Source: Paenirhizobium daejeonense (lineage in GTDB: Bacteria > Pseudomonadota > Alphaproteobacteria > Rhizobiales > Rhizobiaceae). Taken from it: DNA of 64,000 nucleotides. The notes beneath the pieces were generated by a model. That model did not search any database. It had not been told where the DNA came from and worked only from the letters and a program-made list of their open reading frames with translations. The stretch is from positions 62,001-126,000 of the forward strand of contig NZ_JACLAL010000002.1 in assembly GCF_014280875.1 (NCBI RefSeq). The letters are read 5' to 3'. The position numbers were made by a program, and so were the translations under genes. Below, in pieces: positions 7,792-18,417 of this stretch. The first letter of the stretch is position 1, and each line of letters starts with the position of its first letter.

Positions 7792-8805
7792 TTACTTGCC
7801 CTTGGCCGGACCAACCGGCAGCACAATCTCAACCGTGCCTGCTTTCTCGAAGGTCAGCTTCACTGGAACGCTGCCACCTTCGACAAACGGGTGCTTGACG
7901 TCGAAGAACATCATATGCAGCCCGCCGGGTTTCAATTCGACGGTCTGGCCCGCAGGAACCGGAATACCGTCGTTCAACTGGCGCATCTTCATGACATCGT
8001 TGACCATCGCCATTTCATGAAGCTCAACGCGGCCTGCGACAGGAGATTCCGCCGAGACCAGACGGTCATCGGAAGAACCGGCGTTCTTGATAATGACGAA
8101 ACCGCCACCGACAGGCTGGCCAGGCAGCATGGCCTTGGTGAACCCCGCCGAAAGCTCGATATCGCCGACTTTTGCAGCCTCCATCGTACCGGGGTCGGCC
8201 CCGGCCATGCCGGAACCGTCCATGGCCCCGTGGCCATGCATGTTGTGCCCCTGCATGTCATGGCCGGCCATACCGGGCATGGTGTCGTCACCGGCGGCAA
8301 CCTTGATAACCGGAGCGGGGCTCTTCAAGGAATGCGGATCAACGCCGGGAGCAGCAATTTCATCCCAGGCAACCTTTCCGTCCTTACCGCAAAGCTGGAT
8401 CGTCTTGAAGGCGAGGCTTCCGCCGGCCTCGATGCCACTCACCTTACCTCGGATTGCAAAGGTATCGTAGAACTCGTCCGGCAGGTCGCCGCCCTTCCAG
8501 CGGATCTCGACCGGGCCGGAAGTCACCTTCTTGCCGTGGTCGTCATAGGGTTTCTGGTAGTCGCCCTTGATGACCTCCAGTTCCCAGCCGGCCTTGGGCT
8601 GAGGTTTGGCGAAAACGAAACCTTCAGGCAACGTCACCTGCACCTCATTTGTGGCCTTGCCATCGCAACCATGCGGTATCTGCAGGACGGCAACGAAATA
8701 GGACTCTGGCTTGACCGGTTCATTGGCAAAGGAAGCATGCGCGAACGCACCGCCGGCGTAGAGGGAAGCGATCGCGGCCGTGCCGAGCGAAAGAAGTTTT
8801 TTCAT
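7792..8805 (-). CDS. Secreted YcnI (DUF1775) - PCu(A)C copper chaperone fusion
   Basis: A 337-residue periplasmic copper-handling protein. A Sec signal (LGTAAIASLYAGGAFA, cleaved before HASF) leaves an N-terminal His, as expected for the copper site of YcnI. A DUF1775/YcnI domain fills about residues 23-180. A Met/His-rich linker follows, with MPGMAGHDM and HNMHGHGAM. The C-terminal PCu(A)C domain (about 215-330) has its characteristic HEMAMVNDVMKMR and GGLHMMFF segments, with His and Met ligands. Start at ATG 8803-8805, preceded by CAGGAGACC. PCu(A)C proteins deliver Cu(I) to cytochrome oxidase; YcnI binds Cu(II). The gene follows a small secreted Cys-containing protein. Confidence 0.88.
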   Translation of the reverse strand: MKKLLSLGTAAIASLYAGGAFAHASFANEPVKPESYFVAVLQIPHGCDGKATNEVQVTLPEGFVFAKPQPKAGWELEVIKGDYQKPYDDHGKKVTSGPVEIRWKGGDLPDEFYDTFAIRGKVSGIEAGGSLAFKTIQLCGKDGKVAWDEIAAPGVDPHSLKSPAPVIKVAAGDDTMPGMAGHDMQGHNMHGHGAMDGSGMAGADPGTMEAAKVGDIELSAGFTKAMLPGQPVGGGFVIIKNAGSSDDRLVSAESPVAGRVELHEMAMVNDVMKMRQLNDGIPVPAGQTVELKPGGLHMMFFDVKHPFVEGGSVPVKLTFEKAGTVEIVLPVGPAKGK

Positions 8806-8903
8806 GTCTGGTCTCCTGACCGGCACGGTCCCTGCCCTTGGCGGACTGCTTGCCGGCGATTTGCCTGTCTCAGGCGTGTAGATGTCGTTGAAAGCGAAGC
8901 ATT

Positions 8904-9275
8904 TCAGGAGACGACAGGGGGAGCGCGCGAACGCGGCCGTTCGACCGCTTTCTGTATAAGGTGAGTGACGACTGCCTTTTGAGCATTGTAAAGGCTCGGA
9001 AAGTTGGAGAGGAGCCAGCCATCGGTGTCGGGCTGCGGCAACAGCGTCGATCCCGCCAGCATGCAGGCTTCGCAATAAAGCGTCGCCGAGGGGTGCTTTA
9101 TCGCCGAATCGCTGAGGCAAATATCGGCGTAAGTCCCATCGGGAAGCCTGAGCCCGGCCGTTTCCATTGCGGCAGCCATGACCTGGGGCGGCTTGTGCGC
9201 GAGACCAAGCGACAGGATAGCGATCACGCACAGCATGCGCGTCAGCAAATTCGCTATCCCTCTTCGTCTCGTCAT
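8904..9275 (-). CDS. Small secreted protein with a Cys-x-x-Cys motif, DUF2946-like
   Basis: A 123-residue protein with an N-terminal hydrophobic segment (MLCVIAILSLGLAH) and a mature part with DICLSDSA and YCEACMLAGSTLLP. The CxxC pair and an earlier Cys suggest metal binding or a disulfide. It lies about 100 bases upstream of the YcnI-PCuAC gene on the same strand, and such small proteins commonly accompany copper chaperones. A GAGGAG and an AGGGG lie upstream of the ATG. A relation to DUF2946 is my guess from layout; the function is inferred from context only. Confidence 0.65.
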   Translation of the reverse strand: MTRRRGIANLLTRMLCVIAILSLGLAHKPPQVMAAAMETAGLRLPDGTYADICLSDSAIKHPSATLYCEACMLAGSTLLPQPDTDGWLLSNFPSLYNAQKAVVTHLIQKAVERPRSRAPPVVS

Positions 9276-9444
9276 GGCCCCTAACGCTCCTCGGCGTCCT
9301 GATTAACCGGAATCACCAGCCAAGGCAAAACCGAAATTCCCGTGCGACAATTGGAACCCGAAACGACATGAAGAAGTTTGTTCTGAACCAAACATCCTGC
9401 AGAAAGTGACGAAATTTCCGGATAATAATGAAAGGAGAACCATG

Positions 9445-9627
9445 ATGCCGGCAAAATCCCAGGCCCAACAACGCGCCGCCGGCGCCGCACTTGCAGCAAA
9501 GCGCGGCGAGATATCCAAGAGCGAACTCAAGGGCGCCTCCAAGGAAATGTACAAGTCTATGACCGAGAAGGAGCTTGAGGACTTCGCAAGCACGAAGCAC
9601 AAGAACCTTCCGGAACATAAGGATTGA
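9445..9627 (+). CDS. DUF3008-family small protein
   Basis: A 60-residue hydrophilic protein beginning MPAKSQAQQRAAGAALAAKR, the recognised opening of DUF3008 proteins, followed by a Lys/Glu-rich helical part (SKEMYKSMTEKELEDFAS). Starts are possible at ATG 9442 or 9445; the AAAGGAG at 9431-9437 fits 9445 better. Function unknown; DUF3008 proteins are small and soluble. It sits alone before the glycine riboswitch. Confidence 0.8.
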   Translation: MPAKSQAQQRAAGAALAAKRGEISKSELKGASKEMYKSMTEKELEDFASTKHKNLPEHKD

Positions 9628-9734
9628 AGACCTGGCCTCACCCCTTGCGATGGCTGGGTTGCGGCGCGACAAAAATTTGGCTGAGAACGACACTAGCCTC
9701 TTGCCAAGAGACCCGTGTCACCGATAATGCGGAT

Positions 9735-9905
9735 CAACCTTGTAGGGAGAAACCGGTTCGATCCGGTGCCGAAGGAGCAACCGCCCCGGAAACTCTCAGG
9801 CTAAAGGACCACAAGGTGCCGACTGAACTCTGGAGAGAACCCTTTCGTAAAAGCAAGGGAGCGCCGAAGGGATAACAATCTCAGGCAAAGGGACAGAGGG
9901 GGCTC
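9735..9905 (+). promoter_or_regulatory. Tandem glycine riboswitch controlling gcvTHP
   Basis: Two adjacent glycine aptamers. Aptamer 1 (about 9740-9812) has AGGGAGAAACC, GCCGAAGGAGCAA and AACTCTCAGGCTAAAGGAC. Aptamer 2 (about 9829-9903) has CTGGAGAGAACC, GCGCCGAAGGGATAACAA and TCTCAGGCAAAGGGACAGA. Each shows the conserved GCCGAAGG and CTCAGGC(N)AAAGG cores. Glycine binding is known to turn on gcv operons in this arrangement. A reading frame crossing this region (9624-9875) is not a gene. Confidence 0.95.
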
Positions 9906-9938
9906 ACGAACCGGCACAACCGTGCCACGATCTGAGCC
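9901..9938 (+). promoter_or_regulatory. Hairpin in the expression platform of the glycine riboswitch
   Basis: Immediately after aptamer 2, GGCTCA (9901-9906) can pair with TGAGCC (9933-9938), and inside it GGCAC pairs with GTGCC. No U-run follows, so a simple intrinsic terminator is not evident. The stem shares bases with the 3' edge of aptamer 2 and could be the switching element that exposes the gcvT ribosome site. Confidence 0.5.
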
Positions 9939-9968
9939 GGCGCGTCAGCGCCCCGAATGGAGGCCTTC

Positions 9969-11120
9969 TTGGATCCGTCCCAGCCCGACAACGTATCCCT
10001 CAAGCGGACACCGCTTTTCGATCTTCATGTAGAGCTTGGTGCCCGCATCGTGCCGTTTGCCGGCTATGAAATGCCGGTCCAATACCCCGCCGGCGTGTTG
10101 AAGGAGCACCTCTTCACCCGTAGCCACTGCGGGCTGTTCGACGTTTCCCACATGGGCCAGGTTCTGGTTCGCGCGAAGTCCGGACGTTACGAGGACGCGG
10201 CGCTCGCGCTGGAGCGTCTCGTTCCCGTCGACATTCTCGGCCTCAAGCCCGGCCGTCAGCGCTATGGCTTCTTCACCGACGAAAACGGCGGCATTCTCGA
10301 CGACCTGATGATCACCAATCGCGGCGACCACCTGCTGGTCGTCGTCAATGCGGCCTGCAAGGATCAGGACGTGGCACACATGCTGGCCGGCCTCGGCGAT
10401 ACCTGCGACATTACCCTGCTCGACGACCGGGCGCTGCTGGCGTTGCAGGGCCCCAAAGCCGAAAAGGTGATCTCTGAACTCTGGGCCGGCATCGTCCAGA
10501 TGAAGTTCATGGATGTGCGCGACCTTTCGCTCCACGATGTCGACTGTATCGTCTCGCGCTCCGGCTATTCCGGCGAGGACGGCTTCGAAATCTCCGTTCC
10601 GGCCGACAGGGCCGTGGAGATCGCCAAGGCACTGATCGACCACCCCGAATGCGAACCGATCGGGCTTGGGGCCCGCGATAGCCTCCGCCTCGAAGCCGGT
10701 CTCTGCCTCTATGGCAACGACATCGACACCACCACATCCCCCGTCGAGGCCGGTCTCGAATGGGCGATCCAGAAGGCCCGCCGCAAGGGCGGCGAGCGAG
10801 AAGGCGGCTTTCCCGGCGCAGCCCGCATTCTCGCAGAACTCGAAAACGGCACGGCCCGCCGCCGCGTCGGCCTGAAACCCCAGGGCAAGGCCCCGGTCCG
10901 CCCGCCATCGGACCTGTTCTCCGATGCCGAAGGCAGGAACCACGTCGGACACGTGACCTCCGGCGGCTTCGGCCCGAGCGTCGAAAGTCCTATTGCCATG
11001 GGCTACGTGCCGGCGGAACTCGCCGCACCCGGTACAGAACTCTTCGCCGAGGTGCGCGGCAAGTACCTGCCCGTCACCGTCGCGACGCTTCCTTTCATCA
11101 CCCCGACCTACAAACGCTGA
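9969..11120 (+). CDS. gcvT: GcvT, glycine cleavage system T protein (aminomethyltransferase)
   Basis: Transfers the methylene group from the aminomethyl-lipoyl H protein to tetrahydrofolate, releasing ammonia and giving 5,10-methylene-THF. Seen in the sequence: [26 protein letters not shown] at the N-terminus, [20 protein letters not shown], and [18 protein letters not shown] with the folate-site Asp. I start it at TTG 9969, since GGAGG at 9959-9963 is well placed for it; ATG 9957 has no ribosome site and overlaps that motif. First gene of gcvT-gcvH-gcvP under the glycine riboswitch. Confidence 0.95.
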   Translation: MDPSQPDNVSLKRTPLFDLHVELGARIVPFAGYEMPVQYPAGVLKEHLFTRSHCGLFDVSHMGQVLVRAKSGRYEDAALALERLVPVDILGLKPGRQRYGFFTDENGGILDDLMITNRGDHLLVVVNAACKDQDVAHMLAGLGDTCDITLLDDRALLALQGPKAEKVISELWAGIVQMKFMDVRDLSLHDVDCIVSRSGYSGEDGFEISVPADRAVEIAKALIDHPECEPIGLGARDSLRLEAGLCLYGNDIDTTTSPVEAGLEWAIQKARRKGGEREGGFPGAARILAELENGTARRRVGLKPQGKAPVRPPSDLFSDAEGRNHVGHVTSGGFGPSVESPIAMGYVPAELAAPGTELFAEVRGKYLPVTVATLPFITPTYKR

Positions 11121-11142
11121 CCCCTCCCTGGAGAGAGAACCA

Positions 11143-11501
11143 ATGCTGAAATTCACCGCAGAACACGAATGGCTGAAGATCGAAGGCGACGTGGCGACGG
11201 TCGGGATTACCCGCCATGCCGCCGACCAGCTCGGCGACCTCGTCTTCGTCGAGCTCCCGGAAGTCGGCGCTGCCTTCGACAAGAACGGCGAAGCCGCCAC
11301 CGTCGAGAGTGTGAAGGCTGCCTCCGAAGTCTATTGTCCGCTTGACGGCGAAGTGACCGAAATCAACCAGTCGATCGTCGATGACCCGTCGCTCGTCAAT
11401 TCCGATCCGGAAGGCGCAGCCTGGTTCTTCAAGCTGAAGCTCAAGAACGTTTCGGATGCCGATGCATTGCTTGATGAAGCCGCCTATAAAGAGCTGATCG
11501 C

Positions 11502-11505
<4 letters not shown>
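11143..11505 (+). CDS. gcvH: GcvH, lipoyl carrier protein of the glycine cleavage system
   Basis: A 120-residue lipoyl-domain shuttle. [23 protein letters not shown] matches the family N-terminus, and the lipoylation Lys lies in [10 protein letters not shown]. The start at 11143 follows GGAGAGAGAACC; the longer in-frame extension upstream runs inside gcvT and is not used. The gene overlaps gcvP by ATGA, indicating translational coupling. It carries the aminomethyl group from GcvP to GcvT. Confidence 0.97.
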
Positions 11506-14366
<2,861 letters not shown>

Positions 14367-14381
14367 TCGGGAAACCGTCAT

Positions 14382-14409
14382 GAAGGGCGCGGTTCACGCC
14401 GCGCCCTTC
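14382..14409 (+). terminator. Hairpin terminator after gcvP
   Basis: An 11-bp stem, GAAGGGCGCGG (14382-14392) with CCGCGCCCTTC (14399-14409), and a 6-base loop, starting 15 bases after the gcvP stop. There is no strong T-run after it, so it may end transcripts weakly or protect the 3' end. Confidence 0.6.
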
Positions 14410-14425
14410 GCCGTCTCCGCACGTC

Positions 14426-14515
14426 ATTCCTGTGCTCGGCACAGGAATCCAGCCAGCCCAAGTCCTTGGGCTGAAGGAACTCGCAGGCCGCCATCCGCCG
14501 ATCGGCGGATGGCGG
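14426..14515. repeat. Triple palindrome intergenic repeat
   Basis: Three hairpins in a row: ATTCCTGTGC (14426-14435) with GCACAGGAAT (14439-14448); AGCCCAAG (14455-14462) with CTTGGGCT (14465-14472); and CCGCCATCCGCCG (14488-14500) with CGGCGGATGGCGG (14503-14515). The first resembles a dispersed rhizobial intergenic repeat I recall (CATTCCTGTG...CACAGGAATCCAGC). No protein is encoded. Confidence 0.55.
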
Positions 14516-14663
14516 AGCAAGATGCACGCCATCCCATTCCGGCACACGCGACCGCAATCTCCGGCAGATCGCTAACCCTGCTCCTTTAAACTTTTCTAAA
14601 TTGCACCTTGTAGAACCGCTCCATCCGGGTTTTCGACGCCCGCTTTTCAAGGATGGACGGGAA

Positions 14664-14990
14664 ATGGGGATTTCGGCAGTTCTGAATATCGCATCGTCGG
14701 GCTTGCAGACGAACACGAAGCGCCTTGCCACCACAGCCAACAATGTCGCGAATGCCGGAACACCCGGCTACAATCGCCTCGAGACCAGCCTGACCAGCCA
14801 GCCCTATGGCGGTGTATCGGCGAGCGTCTCCCCGTCGAACGGCGCGACCTTCACCGACACCTCCAATGTCGACCTCAGCTCTGAACTCATCGACATGAAG
14901 ACCGCCGAAATCGGCTACAAGGCCAACGCCGCCGTCTTCGAGACCGGCGCCGACCTCTGGGATGTGCTGATGAGCATCAAGAAAGATTGA
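14664..14990 (+). CDS. Flagellar basal-body rod (FlgC/FlgB)-like small protein
   Basis: A 108-residue protein with the N-terminal rod signature TTANNVANAGTPGYNR and a C-terminal IDMKTAEIGYKANAAVFETG segment like the coiled C-helix of FlgC and other axial proteins. It lacks a substantial central domain, so it is about three-quarters of FlgC length. It stands outside any flagellar operon. Start at ATG 14664, preceded by GGACGGG. It may be a degenerate or repurposed axial protein; export by the flagellar secretion system is possible but unproven. Confidence 0.75.
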   Translation: MGISAVLNIASSGLQTNTKRLATTANNVANAGTPGYNRLETSLTSQPYGGVSASVSPSNGATFTDTSNVDLSSELIDMKTAEIGYKANAAVFETGADLWDVLMSIKKD

Positions 14991-15017
14991 GGATCGCCTC
15001 GCCCCTTCTTTCGCACC

Positions 15018-15947
15018 TTACACCAGCCCCTCGACGCCCAGCGATTCCGCCGTGATCCAGAACACTGCATCCTGCGATTCCGCCGTTTCCAGCCAGACGA
15101 ATTCCAGATGCGGGAATTCTTCCTCGAGGATTTCGCGGCCCGAGCCGATCTCGCAAATCATCCCGCCGCCCGGATTAAGATAGTCCGCGGCCTCTTCGAG
15201 AATTTTCCTGACGAGATCGAGACCGTCCTCACCGCCATCATGGGCCATCGCCGGTTCGGCGCGGAACTCCGCCGGATAGCCATCCATCGCGGCATGATCC
15301 ACATAGGGCGGATTGGTAATGATGAGGTCATACCTGCGTCCCGCAAGCGGCTCGAACAGATCGCCCTCAAACAGGCTCACCTGATCCTCGACCTCGTGCT
15401 CCTTGAGATTAAGCTTCGCGACCTCAAGCGCATCGGCCGAAAGATCAACCGCATCGATCGCCGCATTCGGCAGGAACTTGGCGGCGAGAACCGCAAGGCA
15501 GCCGGAACCGGTGCAGATATCGACGGCGCTTTCGACCGCCATTGGATCCGGCAGGAAAGACGAGCCCTGCGGATTGAGATATTCGGCAAACAGGATTTCC
15601 CCGATATGCGAGCGCGGCACGATCACCCGTTCGTCCACATGGAAGCGCACGCCCTGGATATAGGACCGGCCGGTGAGATAGGCCGAAGGCTTGCGAGTCC
15701 TTACGCGCGCATCGATCCGATCGGCCAGAAGCCTGCGTTCGGAAGGCAGCAACCGCGCATCGAGGAACGGATCGAGCGCATCGATCGGCAGATCGAGTGA
15801 ATCCAGCAGCAGAAAGGCCGCATCGTCGCTCGCAGTCGTCGTTCCGTGACCGTAGCTGAGATCCGCCGCATTGAAGCGTGAGATCGCATAGCGCCAGTAA
15901 TCGCGCAGCGTTACGAGTTCGCCGGTAATATCGTCCTGGTTCGCCAT
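15018..15947 (-). CDS. prmB: PrmB, ribosomal protein L3 N5-glutamine methyltransferase
   Basis: SAM-dependent methyltransferase of the HemK family, 309 residues. Motif I is VDICTGSGCLAVLAA, and the catalytic NPPY motif appears as IITNPPYVDHAAMDGYP. The N-terminal helical domain (about 1-100) recognises the substrate. PrmB modifies a glutamine of ribosomal protein L3; PrmC modifies release factors. I chose PrmB over PrmC from the N-terminal LRDYWRYAISRFNAADLSYGHGT segment. Transcribed convergently with the FlgC-like gene. Confidence 0.9.
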   Translation of the reverse strand: MANQDDITGELVTLRDYWRYAISRFNAADLSYGHGTTTASDDAAFLLLDSLDLPIDALDPFLDARLLPSERRLLADRIDARVRTRKPSAYLTGRSYIQGVRFHVDERVIVPRSHIGEILFAEYLNPQGSSFLPDPMAVESAVDICTGSGCLAVLAAKFLPNAAIDAVDLSADALEVAKLNLKEHEVEDQVSLFEGDLFEPLAGRRYDLIITNPPYVDHAAMDGYPAEFRAEPAMAHDGGEDGLDLVRKILEEAADYLNPGGGMICEIGSGREILEEEFPHLEFVWLETAESQDAVFWITAESLGVEGLV

Positions 15948-16014
15948 TCTCTCAACTCCAAACTTGCGCCATCTCGCCCATTGCCGGTTGCTGAACGGCA
16001 GGCATGGTTTTATT

Positions 16015-16140
16015 GCGAACGCTCTACAGCAATTCCAGCAAAAGTGTGAAGCGGTTTTGCGTCCGTAGTGCCGTCAAAACAGGGAGACGGAGCGTTGAAG
16101 GCGATTCCGTTTTCGCCGGAAATGTTCTAGCAATTCCGGA
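16015..16140. repeat. Rhizobial intergenic mosaic-type repeat
   Basis: The spacer between prmB and the RsuA-type gene contains GCAATTCCAGCAAAAGTG, then GAAGCGGTTTTGCGTCCG and GCGATTCCGTTTTCGCCGG, phrases I recognise from short dispersed elements common in rhizobial intergenic regions. An imperfect palindrome surrounds GCGATTCCGTTTTCGCCGG. No gene is seen in it. Family identity is from recall, not from comparison. Confidence 0.45.
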
Positions 16141-16239
16141 CACAAGACGACTGCATGCCGTTGCCGGAAGTGCTCTGGAATGACAGGGGCCGGCGGGTCA
16201 ACAGATCCTGTCATGGGAACGCATGATGTCAGGGAACAC

Positions 16240-17055
16240 ATGATGCCACGCGAACGGAAAGACACACGCAGACAGCCGCAACCGGCACCTGCCCGCAAGC
16301 CGGAAGCGTCTCAGGGCGGAAAGCGCGCTACCATTGCCCGGGCACTCTCGAAACTGGGCTATTGCTCCCGCACCCAGGCCGAGGAACTGGTGATCGCAGG
16401 GCGCGTGTCGCTGGCCGGACGCATCGTCAGGGACCTGCAGACCTGGGTGGATCTTTCGGACGCGGCGATTGCCGTGGATGGCAAACCGGTCATCGCGGAA
16501 CAGCGCGTCTACCTGATGCTGAACAAGCCGCGCGGCCTCGTCACCACGCGCCACGACCCCGAAGGGCGCCCGACGGTCTTCGATTGCCTGAAGGATCTCG
16601 ACCATAGCCACCTCTCCCCCGTCGGCCGTCTCGACAAGGCGAGCGAGGGCCTGCTGCTCTTCACCAACGACACGGAATTCGCGCAAAGCCTGCTCGATCC
16701 CGAGACCCATGTGCCGAAGACCTACCACGTCCAGATCGACCGCATCGCCACCGACGAGATGCTGCAAGCCCTGACAGCTGGCATCCGCCACGATGGCGAG
16801 TTTCTCCACGCCGAAAGTGTCACGAAACTGCGCGAAGGCGACCGGAATTCATGGCTGGAAATCGTTCTCGACGAAGGCCGCAACCGCCAGATCCGCCGCA
16901 TGCTGGAAGCGCTCGACATCGCCACCCTCCGCCTGCTCCGCGTCTCGATCGGCAATCTTCCCCTCGGTGACCTCGAAAAAGGCGCCGTCCGCGCGCTGAC
17001 GGACAAGGAAGTCGAGGGCTTGAGAAGCCTCGTCGCGGCCAAGACTGCGAAGTAG
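16240..17055 (+). CDS. RsuA/RluB-family rRNA pseudouridine synthase
   Basis: A 271-residue protein from ATG 16240: a basic, Pro/Gln-rich N-terminal tail (about 30 residues), an S4 domain (IARALSKLGYCSRTQAEELV), and a catalytic core with GRLDKASEGLLLFTND, whose Asp is catalytic. The RNRQIRRMLEAL motif near the end is typical of the RsuA/RluB/RluE/RluF group. The CAGGGA at 16230 favours a start at 16240 (or 16243) over further-upstream codons. Modifies one rRNA uridine; which one cannot be told. It is followed by a long repeat-rich spacer. Confidence 0.88.
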   Translation: MMPRERKDTRRQPQPAPARKPEASQGGKRATIARALSKLGYCSRTQAEELVIAGRVSLAGRIVRDLQTWVDLSDAAIAVDGKPVIAEQRVYLMLNKPRGLVTTRHDPEGRPTVFDCLKDLDHSHLSPVGRLDKASEGLLLFTNDTEFAQSLLDPETHVPKTYHVQIDRIATDEMLQALTAGIRHDGEFLHAESVTKLREGDRNSWLEIVLDEGRNRQIRRMLEALDIATLRLLRVSIGNLPLGDLEKGAVRALTDKEVEGLRSLVAAKTAK

Positions 17056-17100
17056 GAGCTTTCCCTTCGATGTTAATCCAGTGTGCTTCGCCGGAAATGG

Positions 17101-17160
17101 CCTCTCACCCTGATTCTCTTCCCGTGAACGGGAAGAGAGTTCCGGCAGGGGAATGAGGGG
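17101..17160. repeat. Palindromic repeat after the RsuA-type gene
   Basis: A 10-bp hairpin CTCTTCCCGT (17116-17125) with ACGGGAAGAG (17128-17137) and a 2-base spacer is flanked by CTCACCCTGA on the left and TCCGGCAGGGGAATGAGGGG on the right. This arrangement is familiar as a common dispersed palindrome in rhizobial intergenic regions. It could also act as a terminator for the upstream gene. Confidence 0.5.
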
Positions 17161-17786
17161 CAACTTATCCATTGTCCCAACGGCCGGAGGGAAGGCGACA
17201 ACTGCGTCCCCCCTCTTCCCCGTTTCCCCTCAAAATCCCCGCCCTCATCCCTCGCGCCTACAATCCATCTGTTCCGTCGCGGATACACCGGGTGTGCGTG
17301 CCCGGCGAGGCGGGACCGGCGCTGAAAGGTTCGGGCGATCGCAGGTCCGGCCTTTCGGGGTTCGCGGAAAATGGTCTCCCTCCGGCGACGTGGGGACATG
17401 GGAAGGCCTCGGACGGCTGAACCCCATGTCGGCCCTGACGGCGCGCCGGACGCGCCTGTGAGGCGTCAGAGACCGGCGGTATCAGGTGGTCCCGGCGTCC
17501 GGCGGTGAAAACCGCAGCCCGATGGACGGAAAATCCTGGGAACCGCCGGAGCAGAGGGACCGAAGTCGCGGATAAAAACCGCCGAACGGGGCGCCGGAAG
17601 GTGTCACTTTACTTTTACTTTACGAGGCAGCTTCCAGCGCCCCGACCGCACCCCTCGCCTAAGCGTCGGGTGGAGATCGAAGTGAAAGCCTGAACCGGAA
17701 GGAGAGATCCCGACCGGCGTTCATCCATGTTCTTTGAAAAAGCGAAGCAGAAGCACCCCATCGGATCGCCCCCCGCAACGGCAGCC
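17161..17786. other. Gene-free spacer with nested inverted repeats (possible structured RNA or repeat element)
   Basis: A 626-base stretch between convergent genes with no credible protein. It holds a chain of inverted repeats: GACATGGG (17395-17402) with CCCATGTC (17423-17430); CTGAC/GTCAG (17435-17439, 17465-17469) enclosing GGCGC/GCGCC; CGCCGGACGC (17444-17453) with GCGTCCGGCG (17495-17504); and a GAAA-capped hairpin GCGGT/ACCGC (17502-17515). An AT-rich ACTTTACTTTTACTTTACG follows at about 17606. Several pairings exclude each other. Identity unknown. Confidence 0.4.
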
Positions 17787-18416
17787 TCAGGCCACCAGTA
17801 TCGCCTTGACGCCCATGCCCAGAGCGAGAGCGCCGAAGACCAGCAGCACGATGCCGGAAGCGCGGGCGACCCAGTGGGAGAAGCTTTCCGGCAGGCGATG
17901 GTGGAGCAGCGAAACCGTCCCGCACAGGAAGCACCACCAGAGCAGCGAGCCGATAAAGACGCCGGCGACGACAAAGGCGGCGCTGGAGCCGTCCACGGCG
18001 CCTGCAATCCCAAGGCCGGCCAGGATCGCTGCAAAGGACAGGATAGTCGCGGGGTTTGCCATGGTCAGCAGGAAGGTGGCGACCGTAGTCGAGAACAGGT
18101 CACGCGCGCCGATGGTCGCGGCCACAGCGGCCGGGCGGGGCTGGAAGCTTTTAACGCCGAGCCAAAGCATGAAGGCGCCGCCGAAAAGCTGCAGGGGCAC
18201 TGTGATCGCATCGAAGAACATCGTGAAGGCGGCAAAGCCCGCCGCTGCCATCAGCGCAAAGGTGCAATCGGCAAGCGCCGTGCCGAGGCCGCCGGCGATC
18301 CCCGCCCAGAACCCGCGCTCCAGCGTCCGCGAGATGCACAGCGTGCCGATCGGGCCAAGCGGAGCCGCGATAGCGAGACCAAGCAAGATGCCCTTGCCGA
18401 ACAGGAAAAGGCTCAT
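17787..18416 (-). CDS. LysE-family amino-acid/metabolite exporter
   Basis: A 209-residue inner-membrane protein with about six hydrophobic segments. The LysE/RhtB N-terminal signature appears as GLAIAAPLGPIGTLCISRTLERG, and FLLTMANPATILSFAA is the conserved mid-protein NPxxxxxF-type motif. Start at MSLFLF (18416), with GCGGAGAAC upstream; the longer extension overlaps the regulator. One base separates it from the stop of the Lrp-type gene, so the two form an operon, as in other exporters controlled by Lrp/AsnC regulators. Substrate unknown, probably an amino acid. Confidence 0.87.
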   Translation of the reverse strand: MSLFLFGKGILLGLAIAAPLGPIGTLCISRTLERGFWAGIAGGLGTALADCTFALMAAAGFAAFTMFFDAITVPLQLFGGAFMLWLGVKSFQPRPAAVAATIGARDLFSTTVATFLLTMANPATILSFAAILAGLGIAGAVDGSSAAFVVAGVFIGSLLWWCFLCGTVSLLHHRLPESFSHWVARASGIVLLVFGALALGMGVKAILVA

Positions 18417-18417
18417 G

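Noticed and set aside
9624-9875. Short plus-strand frame before gcvT
   Set aside because: It lies inside the tandem glycine riboswitch, whose conserved aptamer cores explain the sequence.
9945-11300. Minus-strand frame of about 451 codons across gcvT and gcvH
   Set aside because: Antisense to two well-supported genes, with no recognisable domain.
17153-17693. Several short frames in the spacer at 17.1-17.8 kb
   Set aside because: They overlap each other on both strands, lack ribosome sites and show no recognisable motif; the inverted repeats explain the region better.
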